In this document: in pieces, positions 1-7,708 of the stretch
Layout of the letters: each line of letters starts with the position of its first letter
Position numbering within the stretch: the first letter of the stretch is position 1
Source of the DNA: Halomonas sp. KAO
GTDB taxonomy: Bacteria > Pseudomonadota > Gammaproteobacteria > Pseudomonadales > Halomonadaceae
DNA: 64,000 nucleotides
Reading direction: 5' to 3'
Assembly (NCBI RefSeq): GCF_015595025.1
Contig: NZ_JADNRL010000024.1
Span: forward strand, 43,499-107,498
Made by a program: the position numbers and the translations under genes
Notes under the pieces: generated by a model
The model's database searches: none
Told to the model about the DNA's origin: nothing
The model's input: only the letters and a program-made list of their open reading frames with translations

Positions 1-2
1 AG

Positions 3-464
3 TCCACCGGCCTGATTGGAGAATCCCTGGACAATTTTGCCGATGCGGCGGTGTACGGGCTTGCCCTTTATGCGGTTGGACATAGCGTGAAAATGCAGGT
101 ACGTGCCGCGCATCTTGCTGGTGTACTGCAACTGATCTTGGCTGTGGGCGTGCTCGTAGAGGTGGTGAGACGCTTTGTATTCGGTAGTGAGCCTGAATCG
201 CTGGTGATGATGGCTATCGCATTCGTCGCATTGATTGCCAATACCAGTTGTCTGCTGCTCATATCCAAACATCGGGAAGGCGGGGCGCACATGAAGGCAA
301 GCTGGATATTCTCGGCCAACGACGTGGTGATCAACCTGGGGGTCATCACCGCCGGCGCCCTGGTCGCGTGGACCGGTTCCAATTATCCGGATCTGATTAT
401 CGGCACCATCGCGGGGGGCATTGTACTTAACGGTGCCAGACGCATTTTGGCGTTGAAGGGTTAA
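3..464 (+). CDS. Cation diffusion facilitator family transporter, 5' end outside window
   Basis: The reading frame is open from the window edge, so the gene starts upstream; about 153 residues are visible. The segment has several hydrophobic helices and the pattern STGLIGESLDNFADA, followed by a GNALY-like membrane stretch, which resembles the metal-efflux CDF/CzcD-like transporters that accompany lspA on metal-resistance mobile elements. Such proteins export divalent cations across the inner membrane. The next gene, a truncated lspA, begins 4 bases after its stop, so the two look co-transcribed. The order czcD-like then lspA is known from ISPpu12-type ISL3 elements and from pbr-type modules. 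Substrate cannot be decided from sequence. The family call is moderately sure; the element assignment is inferred from memory of that gene pair. Confidence 0.7.
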   Translation, partial: STGLIGESLDNFADAAVYGLALYAVGHSVKMQVRAAHLAGVLQLILAVGVLVEVVRRFVFGSEPESLVMMAIAFVALIANTSCLLLISKHREGGAHMKASWIFSANDVVINLGVITAGALVAWTGSNYPDLIIGTIAGGIVLNGARRILALKG

Positions 465-467
465 ATA

Positions 468-710
468 ATGCTCATTATTGGCAAAAAGCTCTCGCCGTAT
501 GCCCTATTGTCCATATCGGGCCTGCTGGCAGCGTCTGATCAGGCTGTAAAGTGGCTGGTGCAGCAATCAATGGCCTATGGCGAGTATGTTTCGGTGACCC
601 CGTTCTTTAACTGGGTGCACCTATGGAACACCGGTGCCGCATTCAGTCTTTTTGCGAATGGTGGAGGCTGGCAGCGCTACTTTTTTAGGGTATACGGATT
701 TAATGGTTGA
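468..710 (+). pseudogene. lspA: Truncated signal peptidase II (lspA fragment)
   Basis: LspA cleaves prolipoprotein signal peptides in the inner membrane. The first ~72 codons are recognisable: an N-terminal membrane helix, the ASDQAVKWLV segment with the conserved Asp-Gln, and the FFNWVHLWNTGAAFSLF motif. Homology stops at base 687, after GGGWQRYFF. The frame then runs into the left arm of a 28-bp inverted repeat and terminates there at 708-710. Full-length LspA is about 160-170 residues and needs a second catalytic Asp near its C-terminus, so this copy should be inactive. It was probably part of a mobile metal-resistance cassette with the preceding transporter and was cut by insertion or deletion at the palindrome. 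Confidence 0.8.
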
Positions 711-751
711 TGGGGCACCTTCACCCCATCAATCATTAAATCCGTATACCC
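688..751. mobile_element. 64-bp palindromic mini-element (28-bp inverted repeats, 8-nt spacer)
   Basis: The left arm at 688-715 (beginning GGGTATACGGATTTAATGG) and the right arm at 724-751 are reverse complements over 28 bases with one mismatch; they are separated by 8 bases. It sits exactly where lspA homology ends and about 30 bases before ccmF. The arms look like terminal inverted repeats of an insertion sequence, and the neighbouring transporter-lspA pair suggests an ISL3/ISPpu12-type element, but no transposase is present. No target duplication is visible (680-687 and 752-759 differ). It may be a MITE-like remnant or a deletion scar; it could also act as a terminator or a translational block for downstream ccmF. 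Confidence 0.65.
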
Positions 752-780
752 GAAATCACGCGACTCAAGACGGAATCACC

Positions 781-2769
781 ATGCTCGTCAAAATCATTCC
801 TGAACTCGGTCTCTTCGCGCTGATCATGGCGCTGGGCCTGGCGTTTATACAGGCGCTGGCTCCGTTAGCGGGTGTCACGCTCCGCCGCCCACTCTGGATG
901 GCCTTCGCCGAGCCCATGGCATGGGGGCAGTTCGCCTTCTTGCTGGTGGCCTATGCCAGCCTGACCGCGAGCTTCCTGCTCGATGATTTCAGTGTGTCCT
1001 ATGTGGCCAACAACTCCAACTCGATGCTGCCGTGGTATTACAAGCTCACGGCGGTGTGGGGGGGACACGAAGGCTCGGTGCTGCTATGGAGCCTGATCCT
1101 CAGCGGCTGGGGCTTCGCCGTCAGCCTGTTCTCGCGCAACCTGCCGCGTGACATGCTGGCCCGTGTCTTGGGGGTCATGGGCATGGTCAGCACCGGATTC
1201 TTGCTGTTCATCCTGATCACGTCGAGCCCTTTTGAACGTCTGCTGCCGGGAGTGCCTCAGGACGGCGCCGATCTCAACCCGCTGCTACAGGACGTCGGGC
1301 TGATCCTCCATCCCCCCATGCTCTATATGGGCTATGTGGGCTTCTCGGTAGCTTTCGCCTTTGCCATCGCTGCCTTGCTGGGAGGGCGGCTCGATGCCGC
1401 CTGGACACGCTGGGTGCGGCCCTGGACCAATATTGCTTGGGCCTTCCTCACCATGGGCATCGCGCTGGGTAGTTGGTGGGCCTACTACGAGCTGGGGTGG
1501 GGCGGCTGGTGGTTTTGGGACCCGGTGGAGAACGCCTCGTTCCTGCCCTGGCTGACCGGGACGGCGCTCATCCATTCGCTGGCGGTCACGGAAAAGCGTG
1601 GCACCTTCAAGAGCTGGACCGCCCTGCTGGCGATCTTTACCTTTTCGCTGTCGCTGCTGGGCACCTTCCTGGTGCGCTCCGGGGTGCTGACGTCGGTGCA
1701 TGCCTTCGCCAATGACCCGTCACGGGGCATCTTCATTCTGGCACTGCTGGGGTTCACGGTGGGCGCTTCCTTGCTGATCTTTGCCCTGCGTGCGCCGCGG
1801 ATGAGCGGCAATGTGGGCTTCGGTTGGTTGTCTCGAGATGCGCTGTTGCTGATCAACAATATCCTCTTGGTCGTCATGACCGTGACCGTTTTGCTGGGCA
1901 CGGTCTACCCGCTGATTCTCGATGCCCTGGGGCTGGGCAAGATCAGCGTCGGCCCACCGTACTTTAATACGCTATTCGTGCCGCTGACCGTGCTGCTGTG
2001 CGCCTTCATGGGGCTAGGCCCCGTGGCGCGCTGGAAGCAGATGGCGGGGCGCGAGTTGATGCGCCGACTACTTTGGTCCGGCATCGCCGCGCTGATCACG
2101 GCGGCGGCGGTGCCGTTCCTCTACGGCGGAGAATGGAACGCCGCCGTGGCGCTGGGGCTGGTCATGGCCCTGTGGGTCGTGCTGGCGTTGATCCGTGACC
2201 TGTTCGACAAGACCCGCCATGCCTCCTCACCCCTGGCCGGCTTGCGCAAGCTGTCGCTGGCGCATTGGGGCATGGTAGTCGGCCATCTGGGCATGGCCAT
2301 CACCATCGTGGGCGTGGCCATGGTGTCGAACTATGCCATCGAGCGTAACGTACGTCTTGCCGTGGGGGAGCGTGTCGAGATAGGCGGTTACAGCTTCACC
2401 ATGACCGACCTGAGCGAGCGCCGCGGTCCCAATTTCCTGGCCGATACGGCAACCCTTGAGGTGACACGTGATGGCCAGCATGTCACCACCCTACGGCCCG
2501 AGAAGCGATTGTATATTGCCCGCGGTCAGCCCATGACCGACGTCGCCCTGCGCCCTGGGCTGCTGCAGGACATTTACGTGGCGCTGGGCGAAGACTTGGG
2601 TGACGGTGCCTGGGCCATGCGAATCCAGATCAAGCCGTTCGTACGCTGGCTCTGGCTGGGGGCGTTGTTGATGGCCACTGGCGGTCTGCTGGCGGTGGCG
2701 GACCGTCGCTATCGGCGTCAGCGCTCAGTGCCAGCTGACTCCACTCTCCTCCGTGAGGTCCATACATGA
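781..2769 (+). CDS. ccmF: Cytochrome c heme lyase subunit CcmF (copy 1)
   Basis: Multi-pass inner-membrane protein of 662 residues that, with CcmH and CcmI, attaches heme from holo-CcmE to apocytochrome c in the periplasm. The tryptophan-rich WWD motif GWGGWWFWDPVENAS is at about residues 238-252, and the family signatures NNSNSMLPWYYKL and HPPMLYMGYVG are present. I chose ATG 781 because it aligns with the start of the second CcmF in this window (30848); the in-frame upstream part reads through the palindrome and is not CcmF-like. Its stop overlaps the ccmG start by 4 bases. This copy heads a partial operon (ccmFGHI) lacking ccmABCDE, and no native promoter is visible, so expression probably depends on upstream or mobile-element sequence. 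Confidence 0.93.
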   Translation: MLVKIIPELGLFALIMALGLAFIQALAPLAGVTLRRPLWMAFAEPMAWGQFAFLLVAYASLTASFLLDDFSVSYVANNSNSMLPWYYKLTAVWGGHEGSVLLWSLILSGWGFAVSLFSRNLPRDMLARVLGVMGMVSTGFLLFILITSSPFERLLPGVPQDGADLNPLLQDVGLILHPPMLYMGYVGFSVAFAFAIAALLGGRLDAAWTRWVRPWTNIAWAFLTMGIALGSWWAYYELGWGGWWFWDPVENASFLPWLTGTALIHSLAVTEKRGTFKSWTALLAIFTFSLSLLGTFLVRSGVLTSVHAFANDPSRGIFILALLGFTVGASLLIFALRAPRMSGNVGFGWLSRDALLLINNILLVVMTVTVLLGTVYPLILDALGLGKISVGPPYFNTLFVPLTVLLCAFMGLGPVARWKQMAGRELMRRLLWSGIAALITAAAVPFLYGGEWNAAVALGLVMALWVVLALIRDLFDKTRHASSPLAGLRKLSLAHWGMVVGHLGMAITIVGVAMVSNYAIERNVRLAVGERVEIGGYSFTMTDLSERRGPNFLADTATLEVTRDGQHVTTLRPEKRLYIARGQPMTDVALRPGLLQDIYVALGEDLGDGAWAMRIQIKPFVRWLWLGALLMATGGLLAVADRRYRRQRSVPADSTLLREVHT

Positions 2770-3290
2770 AACGGCGACTGTTACTGCTTTTCCCCTTGCT
2801 GGTTTTCCTGGGACTGGGTTTCTTTCTCTACCGAGGCTTGGCCATGGATCCCAGTGCCCGCAATTCGGCACTGCTAGCCCAGCAGTTTCCTGCCTTTTCC
2901 CTCTCGACACTGAAGGATCCTGGTGCCCGGGTCGATGAGTCGCTGTTGCACGGGCAGGTCACGCTGGTCAATGTCTGGGCCGAGTGGTGCCCGACCTGCA
3001 AGGAGGAAATGCCCCAGCTGCTGACACTCGCTGAGCGCGGCGTGCGCTTGGTCGGCATCAACTACAAGGACACCCGCGTCAAGGGGCGGGAGTTTCTCGA
3101 CGAGTTCGGCGACCCGTTCGAAGTCAATATCTTCGATCCGGATGGCGATCTGGGGTTCGAGCTCGGCGTCTACGGTGTGCCGGAGACCTTCCTCGTCGAT
3201 GCCGAGGGCATCATTCGCTATAAGCACACGGGCTATATCACTCCCGAGGATGTCGAACGTGTCGTGCAGGAGGTGGGCAAATGGCGTTGA
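2766..3290 (+). CDS. ccmG: Thiol:disulfide interchange protein CcmG/DsbE (copy 1)
   Basis: Membrane-anchored periplasmic thioredoxin-like protein of 174 residues that keeps the heme-binding cysteines of apocytochrome c reduced. An N-terminal membrane anchor covers about residues 4-22. The active site WCPTC has Cys75 and Cys78, matching the usual CcmG motif, and the YGVPETFLVD segment with the cis-proline follows. It overlaps ccmF by 4 bases and ccmH by 10 bases, so the block is translated as a tight operon. The second copy at 32851 has WCPEC instead, so the two differ at an active-site position. Confidence 0.93.
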   Translation: MKRRLLLLFPLLVFLGLGFFLYRGLAMDPSARNSALLAQQFPAFSLSTLKDPGARVDESLLHGQVTLVNVWAEWCPTCKEEMPQLLTLAERGVRLVGINYKDTRVKGREFLDEFGDPFEVNIFDPDGDLGFELGVYGVPETFLVDAEGIIRYKHTGYITPEDVERVVQEVGKWR

Positions 3291-3757
3291 TGACCCGGGC
3301 CGGCCTGCTGTTGCTCTTGTTGATAACGTCGGTCCCTGTGCTGGCGGATTCGGCTATCGAGGTGCGTGACTTCGAGAGGCCAGTAATGGCCGAGCGCTAT
3401 CGTGATCTTACTGCCTCATTGCGCTGCCCCAAATGCGATGCCCAGGCCATCGACAGCTCGGATTCCCCGGTGGCTGCCGACATGCGCGAACGCGTTGCAG
3501 ATTTGTTACGCGAAGGGCGATCCGATAAAGAAATCCTCGATTACATGGTCGCACGCTTCGGCGAATTCGTGCTTTATAACCCGCGACTCGACGAGCGTAC
3601 CTGGTTGCTATGGGGATTGCCGTTCGTGCTGGTGATGATCGGGGGGGTTATCGTGGCGGTCTTCGTCCGCAAACGAAAGCATGCCCAGGTTCGAGCGCTC
3701 AGCGCCGAGGAGCGCGAGTACCTCAATGCCCTGTTTAACCGCGAGGGGAGCGAATGA
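3281..3757 (+). CDS. ccmH: Cytochrome c maturation protein CcmH, variant motif (copy 1)
   Basis: Periplasmic thioredoxin-fold protein (158 residues) with an N-terminal signal or anchor (residues 5-22) and a C-terminal membrane helix (about 108-130). It reduces or holds apocytochrome c for heme ligation. The family motif LRCxxCQNQ is present as LRCPKCDAQ, with Cys49 and Cys52 retained but the Gln-Asn of QNQ replaced by Asp-Ala. The second copy at 33375 has the canonical form LRCPTCQNQ. The gene overlaps ccmG and ccmI by 10 and 4 bases. The cysteine pair suggests it could still be redox active; the QNQ change is unusual and may reflect relaxed or shifted function. Confidence 0.9.
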   Translation: MALMTRAGLLLLLLITSVPVLADSAIEVRDFERPVMAERYRDLTASLRCPKCDAQAIDSSDSPVAADMRERVADLLREGRSDKEILDYMVARFGEFVLYNPRLDERTWLLWGLPFVLVMIGGVIVAVFVRKRKHAQVRALSAEEREYLNALFNREGSE

Positions 3758-5001
3758 ATCTGCTCTGGTTGGGCATCGCCCTGTTACTGTTGCCTGCCCT
3801 GTGGCTCGTGATCCTGCCGCTGAGACGGACCCGCCCGCTGCACGATGCTCAGCAGGCCTTCGAAACCAAGCAGCGCACCGATGCCCAGAACGTGGCGGTC
3901 TATCGTCAGCGCCTGGCCTCGCTGGAAACGGCCCATGCACGCGGCGAGCTCGACACCGCGCGAGTCGAGGAGGGTCGGCTGGAGCTCGAACGCAGCCTGC
4001 TCGAGGATACCCAGGTACGCCGACGCACACCGCTCAAATCCCCCCAGGCCGGACGGTTGTTGGTGCCGCTGGTGATGGTGGCGTTGGTGGTGGCCAGTCT
4101 GCTCTGGTATCAACGGGAAGGCGCCGAGGGCGATCTGGCACTGTATGCCGTGCATCAGGAGGTGCGCAACTCGCCTGACGGCTCGCTGGCGATGCTGATC
4201 GAGCGGCTCGAGGAGCAGGCCAAGCGACAGCCGGACAATCCCAAGGTGTGGATGTCGCTGTTTCCGCTGTACCGGGACAGCAATCGGGGACGTGATGCCA
4301 TCGCCGCGCTTGAGCGCCTGATTGAGCTGGAGGGTCGACAGCCTTCCCTGCTGGCGCAATTGGCACAGATCCAATTCTTCGTCGCCAATCGCTCGATGAC
4401 CGAGGAGGTCCAGGCACTGGTCGACGAGACCCTAGACAAGGATCCGCGTCAGCCGACGGTGCTCGGCATGCTGGGCATCCATGCCTTCGATCGCGCCCGC
4501 TATGAAGAGGCTATCGATTACTGGCGACGCGCGATCGCCGGCTTCGACGACCCCGGCTCGGCGGAAGCGCTGCGGGAGGGCATTGCCGTGGCACAACAGC
4601 GCCTGGACGCCTCGTCCGACCAGGTCGATGCCCATCAGGCCGCGCAGGACGGCGCGTCGCTCGCGGTCAGGGTCGGCCTCGCCGAAGCGCTCCGCGAGTG
4701 GGCCGCGCCGGGCGACACGGTGTTCGTCGTCGCCCGCGACGTGGCCGGCGAACTGCCGCCGCTGGCCATCGAGCGGGCCACGGTCGCCGACCTACCGCTC
4801 GAGGTGACACTCGACGACGACGATGCCATGGCGCCCCAAGCACGGCTCTCCCAGATTGCCGAGCTGCGCCTGACGGTGCGCGTCTCCGCATCGGACGAGG
4901 CCACCCCGCAGCCAGGCGACCTGATCGGCGAGGCGGGGCCGGTGACACTCGGCGAGGCCGACTCGCCGATCGACGTCACCATCGATCGCATCGTTGACTA
5001 G
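3754..5001 (+). CDS. ccmI: Cytochrome c biogenesis protein CcmI (copy 1)
   Basis: Apocytochrome c chaperone of 415 residues. It has two N-terminal membrane helices (about residues 3-22 and 94-112) flanking a coiled cytoplasmic loop, then a periplasmic TPR-containing domain (about 130-290) and a C-terminal domain ending in a beta-rich segment. The second copy (33854, 416 residues) aligns along the whole length, including the motif VARDVAGELPPLAI near the C-terminus. It closes the partial ccmFGHI operon and is followed by a 64-base gap before lgt. Start ATG 3754 overlaps the ccmH stop by 4 bases. Confidence 0.9.
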   Translation: MNLLWLGIALLLLPALWLVILPLRRTRPLHDAQQAFETKQRTDAQNVAVYRQRLASLETAHARGELDTARVEEGRLELERSLLEDTQVRRRTPLKSPQAGRLLVPLVMVALVVASLLWYQREGAEGDLALYAVHQEVRNSPDGSLAMLIERLEEQAKRQPDNPKVWMSLFPLYRDSNRGRDAIAALERLIELEGRQPSLLAQLAQIQFFVANRSMTEEVQALVDETLDKDPRQPTVLGMLGIHAFDRARYEEAIDYWRRAIAGFDDPGSAEALREGIAVAQQRLDASSDQVDAHQAAQDGASLAVRVGLAEALREWAAPGDTVFVVARDVAGELPPLAIERATVADLPLEVTLDDDDAMAPQARLSQIAELRLTVRVSASDEATPQPGDLIGEAGPVTLGEADSPIDVTIDRIVD

Positions 5002-5065
5002 CCAGGCTGATCGTAAACGCAGTCTCGGCAACGCGACTTGGCTGTCAGAGCATTAAGGAAGAACC

Positions 5066-5878
5066 ATGCTGCAATATCCGCAGATCGATCCCGTGGCCAT
5101 CTCCCTGGGGCCCGTGCAGATTCACTGGTATGGCCTGATGTATGTGGTCGGGCTGGCCGCCGCCTGGTGGCTAGGGCGTCGTCGAGCCCATCGCCTGGGT
5201 TTGAGTCACGATGATATCGGCGATCTGATTTTTTACGCTGCCGTGGGGATCATCTTGGGTGGCCGCCTGGGCTATGCGCTGTTCTACGGGCTCGAGCAAC
5301 TTCTTGCCAACCCCTTGTGGCTCTTCAGGGTCTGGGACGGGGGCATGAGCTTCCATGGCGGCCTTGCCGGTGTGCTCATCGCCGCCCTGCTGTTTGCCCG
5401 CAAGCATCGCCTGGCTTTTTTCCAGCTGACCGATTTCATCGCCCCGCTGGTGCCGATCGGCCTGGGCGCCGGGCGCCTCGGCAACTTCATCAATCACGAG
5501 TTACCGGGACGTATCAGTGACGTTCCCTGGGCCATGGTCTTCCCCCCCATGATGGGGCTGGGGCCGGAGCCGCGGCACCCTTCAGCGCTTTATGAGTTCG
5601 CCCTGGAAGGCGTGGTGCTGTTTGTCATGCTGTGGTGGCTGTCGCGCCGACCGCGCCAGCGGGGCCTCATCTCCGGGCTGTTCCTGGTGCTGTATGGCGC
5701 CTTCCGCTTCACCGTGGAGTTCGTGCGCCTGCCCGATCCTCACCTAGGGTTCGTCGCCTTCGGCTGGCTGACCATGGGGCAGCTGTTGACCCTGCCGATG
5801 CTCATCGCGGGGCTGGCCCTGGTTGTCTGGTCAATGCGTCAGCCAGTGGATAGGGGGAAAACGGCGGCGGCCTCATGA
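5066..5878 (+). CDS. lgt: Prolipoprotein diacylglyceryl transferase Lgt
   Basis: Polytopic inner-membrane enzyme of 270 residues that transfers diacylglycerol from phosphatidylglycerol to the lipobox cysteine of prolipoproteins, the first step of lipoprotein maturation. The Lgt signature [18 protein letters not shown] lies at about residues 131-149, preceded by the [10 protein letters not shown] segment, and the length is normal. Lgt is usually essential and normally sits elsewhere (for example near thyA), so its position behind a duplicated ccm block and beside a broken dsbD suggests transfer as part of the accessory region; whether another lgt exists cannot be seen here. The gene looks intact, and its stop overlaps the start of the dsbD fragment by 4 bases. 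Confidence 0.95.
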   Translation: MLQYPQIDPVAISLGPVQIHWYGLMYVVGLAAAWWLGRRRAHRLGLSHDDIGDLIFYAAVGIILGGRLGYALFYGLEQLLANPLWLFRVWDGGMSFHGGLAGVLIAALLFARKHRLAFFQLTDFIAPLVPIGLGAGRLGNFINHELPGRISDVPWAMVFPPMMGLGPEPRHPSALYEFALEGVVLFVMLWWLSRRPRQRGLISGLFLVLYGAFRFTVEFVRLPDPHLGFVAFGWLTMGQLLTLPMLIAGLALVVWSMRQPVDRGKTAAAS

Positions 5879-6110
5879 ACACGGCCTTCACCTTTCTGCT
5901 GGTGCTGCTGTTCGTCGCCACACCGGTAGCGGCCCGTGGAGAGTTTCCCGCGGGCAGTGGCAAGAGCTCCCCCTTCGGTACCTCGGCTCAACGGGAATTC
6001 CTGGCGGCTAAAGAAGCCTTCCGGGCCAGCGCCTGGCGAGACGATAGGAGGCTCTACGTCGGTTTCGTCATTGCCGAGGACTATTACCTCCACCGCCATC
6101 GGTTTGCGAT
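5875..6110 (+). pseudogene. dsbD: 5' fragment of thiol:disulfide reductase DsbD (N-terminal domain only)
   Basis: The first ~78 codons encode a signal peptide (cleavage after about residue 20, VAA-RGE) and the start of the DsbD N-terminal periplasmic domain, including the pattern LYVGFVIAEDYYLHRHRF, which matches the DsbD strand with the 'YYLYR' motif. Homology then stops; the rest of the ~600-residue protein (CXXC cysteines, membrane domain, thioredoxin domain) is missing. In the original frame reading continues to 6345 with low-quality sequence. DsbD feeds electrons to CcmG, so its remnant beside ccmFGHI is functionally consistent with the block having once been a cytochrome c maturation module. 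Confidence 0.75.
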
Positions 6111-6290
6111 GGCCACACCCTGCAGGTGGATATCTACCGCCTGGAAGAGGAGGTCGACTGGCTGCTGGAAGTCGTCAATGAGGAGGGCACCTCCCATGTA
6201 TGGGACGACCGCTTCGCTACTGACCAGGCTGCCCTGGACGCGGTGCATGAGGCGATCGACGAGGAAGGCATCGCTGCTTTTCTGGACTGA
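6102..6290 (+). pseudogene. 3' fragment of an unidentified small acidic protein
   Basis: In a frame different from the dsbD fragment, bases 6102-6290 read as an acidic, helix-forming C-terminus containing GHTLQVDIYRLEEEVDWLL and ending EEGIAAFLD. There is no start codon with a ribosome binding site. It begins where dsbD homology ends, so it looks like the 3' end of another gene joined to dsbD by a deletion or recombination. I do not recognise the family. The codon use is like the high-GC chromosome rather than the lower-GC island that follows. Confidence 0.45.
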
Positions 6291-6376
6291 TGCTGGTACC
6301 CGTAAGGGAGCAACAGTAGTCCGCGTCGGGCATGGGCTACCCTGAAAGCCACACCATCCGCTAGGTTAGCCTCCCC

Positions 6377-7030
6377 ATGACACAGCCCTCACACCCTCCC
6401 AAAGACCCGCTCGCCCGTATCTTTGCCTACCGGGCCATCGACCTCCGTGACCGCTTCCCACAGCCCTTGGAGAGCTTCCGAGAGGCGCTTGAATGCCTGC
6501 AAAGCGACCGTTCCTACATGGCGGCTATGAGCGGGGAGATCATCGCCTACCTGCGCGGCGGTTACGCCCTGACCATTCCGGACGAGTTCTTCATCTGCCG
6601 TAGCGGTGAGATCGACGCCACTCTCGTGCCGCCTGAAGAGAATGACGCGGTGTGCGCGAAAGTTGAGGCGTGGCTGCGAGAAATGCTCACCCGACCCGAT
6701 GTCGACACCACCAAGGCTGTTCCCGCGGAGGAGCGGCCTTACTCCCTCGATCAACTACTGGCACAGTGCGATCTTCAGGCTCCACCCCCTGATGAGTTAC
6801 AAGCTTGGCAGGACACACCCGATGTTGGACGCGAAATTCTGGAGGCACCTACTGAGAGAGATATCTGGCAAGCCGCCGAGCGATTGTTTGAAAGTCGAGA
6901 AGGTGCCGAACGCTGGATGACGAGCCCAGAAATTGCTCTTGGAAGTCGCACTCCGGCAGATGTGATGGTGGAAGATTCTCAGCAAATTTACGACCTTATC
7001 ATGCGACTGGAGTACGGGGTCTATACATGA
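6377..7030 (+). CDS. Composite antitoxin-like protein (MazE-type C-tail plus DUF2384/ParS domain)
   Basis: The 217-residue product has three parts. Residues 1-115 are unrecognised. Residues ~120-155 (SLDQLLAQCDLQAPPPDEL, then W and VGREI) match the toxin-binding tail of MazE/ChpS-type antitoxins. Residues ~160-217 (AAERLFESREGAERWMTSP, then LGSRTPADVM and LEYGVYT) match the C-terminal DUF2384 domain of ParS/MbcA/Xre antitoxins, whose partners are RES-domain toxins. No MazF-like or RES toxin follows; only a 250-base gap. The composition drops in GC across the C-terminal third. It may be a fused remnant of two antitoxins joined by deletion, or an orphan antitoxin. The start at 6377 lacks a strong ribosome binding site. 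Domain calls are from motif memory. Confidence 0.6.
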   Translation: MTQPSHPPKDPLARIFAYRAIDLRDRFPQPLESFREALECLQSDRSYMAAMSGEIIAYLRGGYALTIPDEFFICRSGEIDATLVPPEENDAVCAKVEAWLREMLTRPDVDTTKAVPAEERPYSLDQLLAQCDLQAPPPDELQAWQDTPDVGREILEAPTERDIWQAAERLFESREGAERWMTSPEIALGSRTPADVMVEDSQQIYDLIMRLEYGVYT

Positions 7031-7280
7031 ATGAAAGACCGCTATCGACCCAAAGCGGACTTTCCGACAAAGTAAGCATCCGCGCTCGGTTGTGTTATGA
7101 AGCATGTACTATGATTGGCGTTATAGTACAAAATGATAATTAATTTTAAGGATCTTCAGTAGGTAAGAGAGGAGTTGGCAAACGGCATAATATTGTTGAG
7201 TGCGCGTTGAAGTGGAATATCGAGCCCGCGGTCTGATACCTGTAGAAATATTAGCAATAAATTAGCAATAAGGGGTTGGA
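7031..7280. other. AT-rich gap without a recognisable gene
   Basis: Between the composite antitoxin and the beta-flower gene I see no plausible coding sequence beyond a 38-codon frame starting at 7027. No RES or MazF toxin relic is recognisable. The element GGCGTTATAG near 7122 resembles the right half of an attC core, but I could not find a matching left half, so I do not call a site. Just before the next gene, 7250-7270 has a duplicated ATTAGCAATAA and the AAGGGG ribosome binding site. Confidence 0.4.
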
Positions 7281-7649
7281 ATGTTACTGCCATTGTTCGA
7301 TAAAAATTGTGATCTCGTTGCTTGGATAAAACCAAACGAGCATATTTTTGGAGCCAACATGGAGTGGGTGGCCTTTATATCAAATGGTCATGCTTGGTCA
7401 TCGAGGTCTGGTAATTGGCTTGGCCCTGTCTCAGGGCTTCTGTGTAAGGATACATCCGGCAAGCCCGTCCTTTGGAATCCCAATGAAAGAGTCACCGGTA
7501 CGGCAAAACCGGCTAAGCCCGCTAAAGCTGCAAAGGCTGCCAAGCCTGCAAAACCAGCTAAACCGGCCAAGCCAGCAAAACCAGCTAGGCCTGCGACTCC
7601 GGCGGGCGGTTGGTCCTCCGAAAGCTATTTTGCATGGTCTGGACAATAG
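7281..7649 (+). CDS. 4-fold beta-flower protein with Lys-Pro-Ala repeat tail
   Basis: The 122-residue protein starts with four short beta-strand repeats (LPLFDKNCDLVAWI, HIFGANMEWVAFI, GHAWSSRSGNWLGPV, LLCKDTSGKPVLWN), a pattern I recognise from small '4-fold beta flower' proteins of unknown function. Residues ~74-108 are a low-complexity basic tail of KPA/KAA repeats, and the last 14 residues return to ordered sequence (GGWSSESYFAWSG). The DNA of the tail is itself repetitive. The ribosome binding site AAGGGG sits 6-8 bases upstream of ATG 7281. Its stop codon is followed at once by an attC-like site, so it looks like an integron gene cassette. It precedes the Gabija pair, but a role in defence is not shown. 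Confidence 0.65.
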   Translation: MLLPLFDKNCDLVAWIKPNEHIFGANMEWVAFISNGHAWSSRSGNWLGPVSGLLCKDTSGKPVLWNPNERVTGTAKPAKPAKAAKAAKPAKPAKPAKPAKPARPATPAGGWSSESYFAWSGQ

Positions 7650-7708
7650 CTCTAACAAAAAGCTCAGTTGCGACGCGAAAAGCGGCGCGCTTTAGCTTGG
7701 CGTTATAT
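7650..7708 (+). repeat. attC-like integron recombination site
   Basis: Directly after the beta-flower stop codon the sequence runs from TAAC (7653-7656) to GTTA (7702-7705). The outer TAAC/GTTA boxes pair, the inner AAGCT (from 7660) pairs with AGCTT (7693-7697), and a GC-rich centre (GCGACGCG opposite GCGGCGCGC) pairs with an unpaired base in one arm. This imperfect palindrome with boxes like R''/L''/L'/R' and extrahelical bases is the attC layout. The site is short (about 55 bases) and no integrase gene is in the window. The variable bases of the outer core boxes deviate from consensus. Confidence 0.6.

Noticed and set aside
7110-7130. GGCGTTATAG as a second attC core
   Set aside because: No complementary left half or stem could be found upstream; a lone core box is common by chance.
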